The position numbers were made by a program, and so were the translations under genes. The notes beneath the pieces were generated by a model. That model saw nothing but the letters and a program-made list of their open reading frames with translations, ran no database searches and was not told the origin of the DNA. A DNA stretch of 64,000 nucleotides from Antitrichia curtipendula (taxonomy: Eukaryota; Streptophyta; Bryopsida; Hypnales; Leucodontaceae). The DNA is taken from positions 42,297,570-42,361,569 of the forward strand of contig OX579634.1 in the NCBI GenBank assembly GCA_951230915.1, read 5' to 3'. Shown one piece after another: positions 11,856 through 28,725 of this stretch (its first letter is position 1; every line of letters starts with the position of its first letter).

Positions 11856-12728
11856 AAAGACGTTGAATTCTCTTGACAATCTTTCCACTTGTGATGGTCC
11901 TTGGGTCAACTTTATGATTATTATCCGAAGGGACACTCTACTTTCACAACACCCGGTCCATTCCTTCCATTTTTTAAATTAATTTTTTCCCTTTCCATTT
12001 CCAAACAACTGAAGGGATCTTCATTGCAAGAGAAAGAACCAAAGTAAGTCACAAGCAACCTCGGCCGGCACACTTCCTTCACCGCTCTGGCTTTTACCGA
12101 GCTTCAGTTTTCACGACCAAGCCTCGCTTGCATCTAAATTTGGCTCCGCGTGCGTTCCTTGCCTGGACGAACTTGATCTGGAATTTTTCTTTGGTAGAAG
12201 AATCCTTCCTTCCGGCATTTAAATTTGGCTAGTGAGCTTTGTTTATTGCGAGGAATAGGTCTGGATTTGGATTTTCACGGCGAATCCTGGCACGCAAATT
12301 TTGCCGCTAGGGCTTGTGTTTGTTCTTAAGAGGTCAAGGTCCAGATTGGATCATCCTGGAAGAATTTCAGCATTTCAGATCTGGTTATGAGTGTGTTTAT
12401 TGCCGGGAATGTGTTTTAGCTTTACTCGAAGAAATCCCTGCACACTAGTTTTAGCATCTTTGGAATAATTTAGTTGTGTGTGTGTTTCTTGCTGGGGCTT
12501 GCCGCTTGCCTGGGAAATTCAGGGTTTCTTCTCCAAAATGGACGTTTATTCAACTGAAAAAAGAGCGAAAACAATATGAGTTTTTAATAAAGAATTCTGG
12601 CACTCGAGTTTGTGGCTGTGAGTGTGCTTTTGAGAAGAAATGTTGTGGAGTTTAGCAATTTCGGAAAAACTGCGGCACTAGAGTTAGCTGGGGAGGTGTT
12701 TCTTGCGGCAAATGGTGACTTGGAGTTG
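11856..12728 (+). promoter_or_regulatory. putative promoter and 5' leader of the ARM gene
   Basis: Composition shifts from A+T-rich to genic near 12000. A CT-rich tract lies near 11965-12000 and a strong donor-like site (AAA|GTAAGT, GT at 12044) could start a leader intron. Candidate acceptors include one near 12418 and TTCAG near 12520. A short upstream ATG at 12575 stops almost at once. An in-frame TAA at 12588-12590 closes the reading frame of the downstream gene. Confidence 0.4.
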
Positions 12729-14399
12729 ATGGGAAGAGAAATGCGTGTGATGGAGGGTTTGGGGATGGAGGAAGAGGCGGAGGCAGACATGACTGAGGAC
12801 ATGACTGAGTTGGTAGCCAAGCTTAGTAGAGGGAGCTTGGAAGAGAAGCGGGCGGCAGTGAAGCAGTTACGCGTGATGGCGAGAGGGGATGATGCTTCTC
12901 GGGGCTTGATCGCGGACGCGGGGGGGATTGAAGCTCTCCTTCCTCTGTTACAGTCGGCTGACGCCGACATGGAGGAGAACGCCATCACCACGCTCTTGAA
13001 CCTCTCGGTGAACCCGGAGGTTCGCCTCTGCATCACGCAGACGGAGAGCGCCTTGGACGGCATTCTGGAACTCCTCGCCTGTGGAAAGTCGCCCGCTGTC
13101 AAGGAGAACGCGGCGGCGACCGTGTTCAGCTTGTTGATTGTGGAAGATTACCGGGAAGTTGTTGGGAAGCATCCTGTGGCCATTCCCGCCCTGCTTGCGC
13201 TTTTGCGAAGCGCTCCCACGCACCGCGGCCGCAAAGACGCCATCAAGGTAAGCTTGCTTGGAACGCTTCAGGGCTTGGCAATTTTCCTTGTGGAATACGC
13301 CCTTCGCTTATGCTATTTGCGGGATGTTCTCATAGTTTTACAACAAATGAAATCGCGAAGATTTTCATCAGGTTTTAGCATTTTAGCGTCTTGGTCGATA
13401 CCTATTTATGTTCTTCTGAGAGAGCCTTCGAGTGCTTTGAGGTGCAGATCTTTGCGTAAACCTCAATGGGTGGAAAAAGCTTTGAAACCCTAGCCAGCAA
13501 TTTTCAATCGGTTGCTGTGATCTGCATACTGAGAATCAGATATGACTAGTGACTTCTTAGAAGCGCATTGTTCATAGCTTTCCGACAAGCCACCACTTAC
13601 TTGATTTGGCCCAGAAACGAGTATGGAATTTTAAAAAACGAACTGCTTGTTGGCCCTTTATGTAGTCGTATTCGTTGCATACCTTCGATTGCCTGCTGTA
13701 ATCTCAATTGCTTGAGTTAAAAGGCGTGTTATAGGTCATAAGAAGCGTATTATTAGTAGCTTTCCAGCAAGACATCACTAAAAACATTTGGTTAAGAATT
13801 GAACCTATTATCTAATTAAAAAAAATAGACTGCAGAATTTGGCATCCGTATTTAGGGATTGATGTTTTGTGCTTGTTCCTCTCCAGGGTCTCTTCCACCT
13901 CTCCTTACACGAGAGCAACAAGCCGCGGGTGGTAGCGGAAGGCGGTGTGAAATTACTAGTGGCCACGATGCTTCAGCGGCGGAGTGCTCTCGTAGACGAG
14001 TCCCTCTCCGTCCTCGCCGTTCTCGGCTCTTGCGAGGAAGGCGCAATTGCCATCATCGAAGCGTCTATTCTGCCCAATCTCGTGGAGTTGATGTCCTCGG
14101 GCGCGCCGCGGACGCGGGAGAATGCAGTGGCAGTGCTGCTGGCTCTCTGTCAGGGGGGCGATGTTCGCGTCTTGGACCGAGTGGCGTTCTACAACAACCG
14201 GATCGTTTCCACGTTGTGTAGCTTGCTTGTGATCGGCTCCGACCGGGCGAAGCGGAAGGCCAAGGAGCTCATGAATATCCTGGTCATCACCGACAATTCG
14301 GATTTTTCGGGTAGCCTAAGGAGTTCTTCGATATCGTCCCAATACTATCCAAGTGGTTCCGTGGGCTTCAGCAATTCGAACCCTAGAAGCCGACCTTGA
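12729..14399 (+). CDS. armadillo-repeat protein (PUB-ARM-like, no U-box), 2 exons
   Basis: The exons are 12729-13247 and 13887-14399, joined in phase 0 across an intron with AAG|GTAAGC and CTCCAG|GG borders. The product is about 343 residues. The first in-frame ATG is at 12729, because the longer open frame upstream begins with GTG and is closed by TAA at 12588. Repeats of about 42 residues run from residue 25 to about 310 (LLPLLQSADADMEENAITTL, KENAAATVFSLL, RKDAIKGLFHLSLHESNK, RTRENAVAVLLALC, RAKRKAKELMNIL), followed by a Ser-rich tail. The KENAA and DA-LFNLS-NK signatures are those of ARM repeats in plant U-box proteins and their U-box-less relatives, which are about 355 aa. No U-box is present and there is little room upstream for one. 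It is likely a protein-binding scaffold in the cytosol or nucleus; its partner is unknown. Confidence 0.85.
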
Positions 14400-17300
14400 T
14401 GCTCACTGTAGATAGAGGCTTACATGATTTTTTCTGGTTCTCTGTGATCATCTTCATGCATTCACTGAAGGCGGCACACCAGGATTCCAGAAACAGGAGG
14501 AAATTGTCAGTTGTGATGTTATAGCAGAGGGAAAGGGGAGGAAGACCTTCGGTTCTTTGGTGGAACTGGCGTTCGTCTCGTCGTTCAAGGTCCCACATCA
14601 AAGCTCACTCGACAATTGAGAGCAACTTGGGAGCATTGATTTGTAGCATCACCCTGCGGCATCAAAAATTGTGAGGCGGGTGCTACTTTTGTCCAAATGT
14701 TGCTAGCCCACATTACATTATATACCACTGTTGGAAGGTCCCTTTTTTCTCGCTTCTGATGCCATGTGCTCCATGCTTTGCCATCAAGCATGCGTGTCCA
14801 CCTTGGGATTGGTTCATGGTTCTGCAGGAACGTTTCGCTCTCAAAGGTTGGATTGTAGGCATCTCGGGGAAGCATATATCTCTCCAGGAAGGAAGGGTCC
14901 TTTTATATAATGTTGTGATCCGTCCTTGATGTATTTTAGTCGAAGCTTGACTAGACAAATTAAAGATGACTTCGGCGTGAGCTGTTCGTTATTCCTTTCT
15001 TTGAAAATTAGAGGTAGCATATAGATCTAGCTATGCTACGTTCTAGATACTCCAGATGGTTATTGGACTAAATCAGGATTGTCAAATCTTGGAGATCGGA
15101 GCGCGGGAAGGATAGGGATTATGACTCTAGATCCTTTAATTATGTGGGGATTATGTACTACATAACCGATGGAGTCGCAGAGAGGGAGGCGAGCTAGTTA
15201 TCGTACATAACCGGCTGCATCCAGCTTAAGCTTCTGCCGCGGATCTGCACGGGATTCTGTGAATAACGAACGGAGCTCGCGATTTTTTTTGAACTCTGTG
15301 GCGTATAATCTTCGAGCTTGTGTCGAACCAAATTGCTCTAATTCGGCGACACGGTCTTGGCTGCCAGTTATGTCCTTGTGTTAAGTTGAGGAGGAGTCTT
15401 GAAGAGGCAACCCTGTTTCTATCCTGTTCAACGATGGCGACAACCTTGCTGGCGCAGAGAGGTGGAGGAACTGATTGTTGCTGGATCGATTGACAAGTAA
15501 ACGGAGAATGAGTCCGTGCATCAGTTCATATGGTGGTGCTTTTCCATGTTCTATGTTTTAGAACATTGACACGGTCAACGAATCACATCCAGTTCCTTTG
15601 AAGGCTCGGTCATGGCAGACACGGATCAACTGTTCTTACTGAGCCGAAGTGTACATAGAGATACCATTCTTACAGGATAAGGGAACATCGATACTTCACG
15701 AGTTCGTCAAAGACGTGGGGCAGGTGCTTATTGCTAACTGAAGGTATTTACGACAAGATATTTGCAGAAGTTGGATAGCCATAGGTGCATTGCCTTTGAA
15801 AATTTTATCCCAATTCAGGGAGCTTTTGCACTCAATGAATGAGTGAATGCGACTGTTTTGGGGTTCGGCGTCCTGTATGTGCTCTTGCACGCGCAGTTCA
15901 TGACTTTGTGACCTTGGAGATCTTGCAAGTCTTGCAAATTAGGCTTACGGAGTTTGGGCCTACAATCTAACTTAAATATGCAGATTCATGATTTGGCTTC
16001 CGTCATCACCATCCTAGTCTCCCAGCTCTAGCTCCATGCAATATGTCAAGTACAACAAAAGTCATGTTAACTGAGCGTTTGACTTCGATCTGAACTTGAG
16101 ACAGAAACTGAGTATAAATGAGTTATGATTTCTGCTGCAGCTTAACGTTAGTTTTGTCAACTTCCAATGCTAACTTGGACCTCCTGTGAGAGATAGTGAG
16201 AAGCGCTGTGATGATTACAAGCGTCGTCATCGACTCAAATGTCCGGGTAAACCAGAAATAGTGATGCGTACAATATTGGCAATTATCGTTGCTACGATCT
16301 CTGATAATTTTCTATGTGACTTGGACAGGATTACGTGAAGCTCTGAACTATTGTGATAGAATGGTGTTCTGTGTAAAGGTGATATTAAAGAAGCATTTTG
16401 GTTTCATTTGTCAAGGCGATTGTTGAATTCTTTGTCATCACATCTATATGCATCTTTTGTGACTTAATAGTGTGACATGGAAAGCATAAAAGAAGTTTTG
16501 AATTGAATTGTATATGTCCGTTCCCTATGGTTTTGTTAGAGAATAGAGGATGTTACATTTTATAGGGGTCTAGATGTAATGAATAGTGTTTGTAAAATGG
16601 ATATGCTTTAACCTTCATTGGATGCCGTAGTTGGGGGGGTTTCCAATGAATGATAGAAAATCCTTCTACTTAGGATAGAAGTGCAACTATTCATCCTCGG
16701 AATTTTGTTGTGAAAAAAAAGGTCTTCTATAGTAGTTTGACTTCTAATGAGTGCTTTTGCAATATTTAAGCCAATGATTCAAACGGTACCCAAAGGAAAG
16801 ATTTCCATGGTTACCAATCCATTCTTTTAGGGTTAAAGTAAGCGCATCTAAATGTGTGTTGTGCATAATATTATTCATTGATGGAGTTCAAGTGTCATTT
16901 GAATCCATGTATGATAAGATAATTTAAAGTGTCTCATATTTTATCAAAGATTCAAATATGATTTAACTTGTTGTTGGTCTTTTCATTGTTTCCTTTTCAA
17001 ATTGAAATATGATCTATGTTGGTATTAATCTTTTCTTTGCTTCCTTATCATATGGCTACCTTTGCCAATGCTACTTCTTCAGTTGGTAGATCCATTTGAA
17101 TTTTCAACACTTTACAATTTTTATATTTTGCCTCTTGGATTATACTACATCATACTTCCAACCTTATTGAATAATGTTATGGCATACAATTAAGGATGTC
17201 AAGATGTAGTCTATAATAAATGGTTAGAGGTAAGTGACTTTTTAGAAATGATTTGAACAAATTTGTAAATCGAAAATCATTAAAAATCACCATTTGGACT

Positions 17301-17871
17301 TAGATTTTGAACTTAAATTAAATTTTTTTTTGTAGAATCACAATTTTTTTTGAAGGAATTTTGAATTTTTGGTTCTAAACTTTATTGATAAATATTGACT
17401 AGTGTAGTAGTAGATCAATCATATAGATATGATTTGTTCACTAGATTTTATATTTTATTTTTGAAAGTTGTTTTCAATTATTTTTATAAGATACACCATA
17501 GAGTATATTTTTAAGCTTTTGAAAATTTATATCAGTCCGTGGTCATTAAGGAGCTATGCACATTAATACTAGCTAAGCATACATCTATCTAAATTTTATA
17601 ACATTCTATTATAACATTATCCATCAATGAGCCAATGGTGTCTCTGGGAGTCATTTAGACTTGTAGTTAATTTTGGTGATTTGACATGTATTAAACCACC
17701 ATTCATCACATTTCATTACTCATATTGCTATCTATAGACAATAGAAATGTTAGAAAATTAATACACAAATCTACTAACATTTGGATGGATGAAAAAATGA
17801 AGCTTCATTGTATATAAGGCATGGTTGCATTCATTCATAATTCAAAATTTGAACATTGAGTCTTGAACAAG
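14400..17871. other. intergenic, no gene seen
   Basis: The first part (to about 16.4 kb) has near-genic composition and may include the 3' UTR of the ARM gene. Minus-strand frames at 14585-14958 and 15696-15890 show no domain or splice support. From about 16.5 kb the sequence becomes A+T-rich and featureless. Confidence 0.4.
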
Positions 17872-18596
17872 TTAACCCCTTGTGATCCAAGGCAAGGTGG
17901 TATTTTTAGGACAAGCCAAAACTGCCAAGAATTTGAGCAATTTGTTTACTCATTTTTTCTTGAGATTGGATAGAATGTAATTGTAAGATCTTATAGATCA
18001 CATTGAGAGTGAGCACCTCAAAAAAATTCAAAATATTTGACCCTACAGTTTAGTAGATATTATGTTTGAAGTTTTATTTTGGTCAATGGAAAAACATGGC
18101 AACGCACTGTAAAGGAGCATATCTTAGTGAGAATAGTATGGAATGATGACCTTCTTGTGCTCAATGAAGACAAGAGAGTTGAAAATTCTCATTTGAATTT
18201 CACAATATTTTTTTAATTTTGCAATTTCTAGTGGAGTTGGCAATGCACGGTGGTCACTAAAATGAGATTAGTGTTTGTAAGAAAACAAGCCAATAGACAC
18301 ACTTGTCTTCTCTTTTAGCTCCTTGAATATGCCCTTTTGGAGGTGGGCAACAATTGTATTAATTGGCTAACTTTTCAATTCATGCCCAAATAGTCCCCCC
18401 CCCACTAGACCACTGAACTTTAAAAAAAAGGTGGACTTTAACTCAGAATTTGATGAAACTACCGCCATGGGATTCATAACATGGTCTATTTCTGAGAAAT
18501 AATTTTTATTGAAAAAAAATTTGAAATTTGAAAACGGGCAACTCAAAAAAAAAGGGTAGAGACCAAAAATTGCTCACTTGAGCCATTAGGGATTAA
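17872..18596. mobile_element. TTAA-flanked non-autonomous element
   Basis: The left boundary is TTAA-CCCCTTGTGATCC and the right boundary CCATTAGGGA-TTAA. The left subterminal region (CAAGCCAAAACTGCCAAG) resembles the A-end of the other TTAA elements here (CCCAAAACTGCC in reverse). There is no coding capacity. The right TTAA (18593-18596) doubles as the left boundary of the next element. Confidence 0.55.
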
Positions 18597-18835
18597 TCCT
18601 TGAGTGCCCTATTGATAAGATCTTGTCTCTCAAAATTTAAAAATTTCCTTGTTGAACTATTATAATCTATAGTATGGTCAAAGGACGTGTCCTTTTTCCT
18701 TGAGCTCGGGGCTTGTTTCCACTATCAATCGGTACGGTTAGTTTATGTGAATTTCTTGTTAGGTGATAATTTGATTACAATGAGTTCACAAGGGTTTAGA
18801 TTTTAGTAAACATGCATTAGGCACTCAGGGGTTAA
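18593..18835. mobile_element. 243-bp TTAA-flanked MITE
   Basis: The left end TTAA-TCCTTGAGTGCC and right end GGCACTCAGGGG-TTAA give a TIR of about 13 bp. It shares its left TTAA with the preceding element, either as two abutting insertions at one target site or as one composite element with an internal end. Confidence 0.6.
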
Positions 18836-19189
18836 ACATTTCATACCATTTGCACCTTCTCAAAGCTACACATGACCAAAGCTACATGTACAAGAAGAAA
18901 AATATGACAAAAGATGGAAGAATTTATAAGACTAACCCAAAAACAAATACTAATTATTACATTTACAAAATTACAAAATAAATAAAATTTGCCTTATAAA
19001 AAGTACTTTGAACTCTTAGTTCCTTTCATTTCAACATTCAAATGTCGAAAATGATTAAATTTCAAAGTACCTCATGGAATCTTCCACAAGTCTCTTTGGT
19101 CAATGACAATCGACATGTAGAAAGAAAATCCAAGTAATTTTTTTTGCCAAGATTTCACCAGGTAATATTTTTCATTTAAAACTTATAAA

Positions 19190-19663
19190 CTCTATAACTT
19201 GGGCCTCCATCCCTAGACCAAATCCCATTGGCCACCCAACATCACCATCATTGCAAGCACACCGGAATCGACCCACCACAGCGATCTCCACCGACGAACC
19301 CATAAGCGGCGCTGATGACGCCACGAGGGCCCGCAAGTCCAAAAAGCGCCCAAAGGGCAAAGCGAAAGCAACCACGAAAAAAGTAAAAGGTCCACAGACC
19401 ACCAGAACGTTCTGGACGGAAGGGCTTCTCCCCGTTTCACCATCATCTTCCCCCTTCCCTTGCATTGGGTTCATCATCTACTCTTTCGCATTGGCAGGGT
19501 GCTCACTCATTTTGCTTGCTTCGACGCCAATTTCGCCGCCTTTGCACCTCGTCTCAGAGGTCGGAACACGCTCCGGTTCCAGTTCAATCGCTGAGCAAAA
19601 CGGTACCTGCATCGGTTCCATTTTGAGCGACAACAAGCGACTTGAGTTTTGGTGTTTTCGGCC
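19190..19663 (+). promoter_or_regulatory. putative promoter and 5' leader of CDC48
   Basis: Base composition changes sharply to G+C-richer DNA at about 19200. A plus-strand frame is open from 19251 to 19793 and is rich in Lys, Arg and Thr near its start. It runs out of frame through the CDC48 start, so I read it as leader or promoter sequence rather than a gene. The minus strand is also open at 19172-19477, so neither frame is convincing. Confidence 0.4.
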
Positions 19664-24776
<5,113 letters not shown>

Positions 24777-26427
24777 ATATGTGAACGTTTAGTTGTGGTT
24801 CCGAAGTCGGGCTGTAGGATCCGTTGGTACACATTTGTACACAGTTTCTTTTTGATTACTTCCCCCACTCACTTGGGATGAGTTAATTTGCTTCACCTTG
24901 GTTTGGTGTCGAAATTTTGTTGCCCTATAAGTTTGGGTTCTCTGTGGTGCTTCTGATGTCACCAGTATGAGTTTATACGAATCGACATTGGTGAGGGGAT
25001 GAACCATTTTATGGAGTTAGGTCTTTTTCATATCTTTGGGACCAGATTTAGCTATGTGCAGGGGACTTAATAATACGCACCTGTGATTTTTTCTTTTCTG
25101 GGTTTTATTTCGAATTTTGCTTTCAAATTTCTTTGCTTACTGGTTGTGCTCGGATGTGGCATGGCTCAAGTACTGTTATTTCGATCGACGGTTTGCAATT
25201 GATGATCTTCTTTGGGTAGATTGAGTTCTTTTATCGTTCTGTGTTTTGAATTAGGTAATGGAGTAGGTGAAGAGCTGATGGTGATTTTACGTTGATCCTT
25301 TGGCGAAATGATACTACCGGCGTGTGAACTGTGAAGGATGTTCACAAAAGTCGAGAACCATTGCTTGTCTTGAACTTTTAGAGTTTCGAATTGTCCTTTG
25401 AAAGTCTACTTTTCTTAGCGTGGAGGGAGAAATTGGTTCTCGGAACTCGGCTCCGACATAAATAATTAATGTCTTCTATACGAAATGGCACTTTGCAGCC
25501 GGCTTCTTGCGCATTTTCTGTACGAAGTCGGTGCCACTTTCTCCTTCGTCTCGCGTTTTCTTACTCGACTGTGATAAAATGGCTATGGATGTTGAACTCA
25601 GGCTTGAACGAGAGGAGATACCGAGGGTGTTCTTGCGTTCAGCCAGTTGTGAGCTGCGAACTCATCTGCTTCTGATTCAACTCTGCGAACTCGTCTGGTT
25701 CAGGACCATTGTGTTCGTTTCTGGGCAGCATCTCTTCTGCTCAATCTCGTTCACCTCTCTACTACTTGCTGCAGTGGATTGAAGAAATTCGAAGGTTCGT
25801 AAGAACATGCCATCAGTTGATTTCAAGCTTGGTTTGCACTCGCAGTGGTTGAGATCACATCTTTGGTCGCTTCTGGTTTGCACGGCAGCAATGCAACGGA
25901 AGAGGACCACACCGACTAAGCGAAAGAGTAGGTAACTTTTGCATTTGTGTTTCCAAGTCTCAAAATGAGTATTAGACAAGGATCTGTCCAATTCGTGATT
26001 TTTCAGCACAGTCAATGGCTGAAGGACATTTTGTTTGTTGAGATTTGCAACCGTGTTTCATGTAAAGCTAAACTCTGCTGTTATATTAAAATTCAGGGTA
26101 GTGAGTAAGCACCTGGAGATGGGTGGGGAGGCTTCTTTCCATCTCCTCACCTCGAGCTACTTTACGTGCCCAGGATGGAGAAGCTTCACTTTCTCCAAGT
26201 GCTTGAGATGGGGTAGCCATCTCCTCCCCATCTCCGATAAGATGACTTGGTTCATAAGCTCTTTTGAAAAATAGATTCGATTTAGTTTAATTCTAGTTCA
26301 AGCATTTTCGTGGATTGTGCTTAAATCAGTAATTTGTGTTTCCTGTGAGGTTGTACCTTGTGAGGTTGTGCTTTGTCTAAGATGAATATCTGAGAGTTTT
26401 TTCAGTTTCCCTCTTCATTTTCATCAG
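24777..26427. other. CDC48 3' flank and unassigned intergenic DNA
   Basis: The first part is likely the CDC48 3' UTR. A frame at 25507-25782 containing MAMDVELRLEREEIPRVFLR is coding-like, lies 5' of the kinase-like relic and could be one of its upstream exons, but no motif supports that. Around 26110-26245 several copies of CATCTCC or GGAGATGG in both orientations form an imperfect inverted repeat. Confidence 0.35.
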
Positions 26428-27528
26428 GTTTTCATTCTTTGACAAGTCATTCTGATGCTTCCGTGTCGTTGAATAGTGAGTTTGACAACTTGTGTCTTCA
26501 TAGCAAGGTGGCAATGACACAAGAGGACATGAGTGTCGACAATATGAAAGGCACCTCAATAACGAGGGATGAGCCTACTAGCGTCGATGCCGGAAGCGCT
26601 GAATTCTTCACAGAAGCAGAAGCAAGCTTTAGCAATGTGACAGCAATTTCTTCTCCCGGATCCTCATGTCATGATCCGGTACGACCTTTCTCAGAAAATT
26701 TCTATTCATGCATTCAGAGTACCAAGGAGCACATCGGGAAGTGTAGTTCCGATGTGCAGGTTGAGATTGAAGCTTCTAAAGTTCATTCTGAGCGAGTCGG
26801 GGAGTGCTGGAAATTGGCCTCATCACTTCAAGATCTGTAAAGCCAATGGCCCCAGAGCATTCTACACAATCACCTGAAGGGCTCAAGGGCGGGGTTTATC
26901 CGAGGTAAGTATTAACATATCCGAGGTGCAACGCTGTTGATTGATGGCAGATTTGCATTTGTGATGATTAAATACTGGGGTGATTTGCGGAAGCTCATTG
27001 ATCTTAGGATCTAAATTAACCAAAATCAAGACCCACCTTCACGGATGACCAGGCAACCAAGATCATGTTGCAAAATGCATTGGAGATGGGAGCGCTGCAC
27101 AAGGACAACATTACTCACTGTGACTTTAAAACTTCGAACGTGCCCATTAACAACCAAAGTGGCAGCAAGGTGAAAGTTACAAGCCCAAGCACTAATCCTA
27201 TGAATGAGGGAGTACAATATCAACTTGTAATCGTTTTCCAATTCATGAGGATAATTTTAGATGTTTAGTTGTAGATTTTGAATGTCCTATCGGAGTTGTA
27301 GGAACGGGGTTTTGGAGGACACCTGGAATATTGTGTGGAATCAAGAATCGTCTTGTGAAGCTTGACTTATTCACTCAGAAGGCAGACGTGTATGAAATGA
27401 CCTGTTATGAAATATCGACAGGTTGGATGCCCTTCCAAGGTCTTCGTTTGAAAGGTTACGGTGTTGTCCTTCAGGGTCAAAGACCTGATCTACCAAGACA
27501 CATCAAACCTTTGATCCAGCAGTTATAA
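26428..27528 (+). pseudogene. degraded protein kinase-like gene
   Basis: Three pieces can be read. 26428-26836 starts after TTTTCATCAG, ends at a GTAAAG donor and contains IQSTKEHIGKCSSDVQVEIE then HSERVGECWKLASSLQDL, which resembles the helical N-terminal bundle of HeLo/MLKL-type proteins. About 27040-27228 encodes TKIMLQNALEMGALHKDN then THCDFKTSNV, a catalytic-loop-like stretch (HRDLKTSN in active kinases; here Arg is replaced). About 27270-27528 encodes VDFE in the DFG position, TGFWRTPGIL (activation segment, APE replaced by TPG) and QKADVYEMTCYEISTGWMPF, lacking the usual two residues after DVY. The frame shifts between pieces, the whole N-lobe with its Gly-rich loop and VAIK lysine is absent, and the frame stops before the C-lobe ends. 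It is a dead relative of a TKL-type kinase; the HeLo reading is inference. Confidence 0.6.
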
Positions 27529-28494
27529 GATGTTGGCATGATGAACTTCATTTGAAGAAATTTTGGAATCATTCATGCAAAACTCACGAGACTTATATTT
27601 GAGATATTTGATTCAGGAGATTTATTGCCAGATCTTATACGAATTTATGGTGATTTTATTTGTGTAAACTAAATTTAGTAATGAAAAAAGGAGGATGGAT
27701 TATACTTGAATATTTTATCAATATGTTCTGGAACAATTTTTCAAAAGAGTTGTTTGTATGATTTTTTTGCGGTACAAGGCGTTTGGTAATCATTGATTGT
27801 AAGACACAAGTGTCTCTTTTGAGCTCATTGTCATTGTAACAAACTGCCACAATGAGCTCAATATTTATTTAATTAATTTCCCTCCCAGCTCAAAAACATA
27901 ATTTAAATTATTTTTTTCAGACCCCCCCAATCAGTTGAAAAATTAAATTAAAATTTTTTAACGGTACCTCCCTCCCCTCCCCCTCTTTGTACTTCTCTTA
28001 TCACAATTTATCTTCCAATGCATATGGGACAATGTGTTTAAAAAAATAAATGTATCCAATATGTGAATGTATATGTATTCCAGTGTGTATCTCAATATCC
28101 GCATCCCAATATATATCCCCAAAAATATCCCAGTATCCGTATCTTGAAGCATATCCCAATACGTATAAATATCCATCTTTGTATCTCTGGAGTGTTTTTG
28201 GAGATCAACAGTTGGGAGGGGGTTTTCGTAATTTTTTTTTCTAAAAAATCAACAGCCATAATTTTTTAGTAGAGAGGGGGGCTGTTAATTAATGTACAAC
28301 CTCATGGTTCACTCTTTTTAGCTCATTGTCATTGTCATTGTAACCCACCCAACATCCAAATCCTACTCATATAATCAATCATGTTAGTGTGCCTTGTGTT
28401 GTTGTCACATTCTAATAAAATCAAAGTAATTTTTCTAAATCATAAAAACTTTGAAATTCAATACTGTATCTTTCTTCCATGAGTTGGAACGTCA
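27529..28494. other. intergenic with degenerate ATATCC repeats
   Basis: No gene. Positions about 28045-28185 contain many degenerate copies of ATATCCCAATATCC. A direct repeat of GCTCATTGTCATTGTAAC (near 27825 and, with one internal CATTGT duplication, near 28321) flanks about 500 bp and may mark an old insertion. Confidence 0.4.
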
Positions 28495-28640
28495 CAAAAC
28501 AAAAGCTATGCACCCCTCCTCGTATGCACCCCTCCTTGCAAGAGGCTTTTTAACGGAACTAAGAATGAACGGTACCAAGAATGCAAACGGGGATGCATGG
28601 TCCAAGAGATCTCATTGTAATAAACAAATAAAACAAAAAT
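28495..28640 (+). repeat. dispersed repeat with A-rich tail, copy 1
   Basis: Contains GCACCCCTCCT, GGCTTTTTAAC, GGGGATGCATGGTCCAAGAG and ATCTCATTGTAA followed by an AAACAAAA tail. A second copy in the same orientation lies at 30314-30447. The simple A-rich tail suggests the 3' part of a retroposon; no pol III promoter was found. Confidence 0.6.
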
Positions 28641-28725
28641 AAAAGTAAATTTTTTAATTTCATAAAAATTTAAAAACATAAGCTTTGAAATTCAATAATT
28701 TTCACACCATAGGTTTAAACACCAT

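Noticed and set aside
14585..14958. Minus-strand gene downstream of the ARM gene
   Set aside because: Overlapping short frames without motifs, in the probable 3' UTR of the ARM gene.
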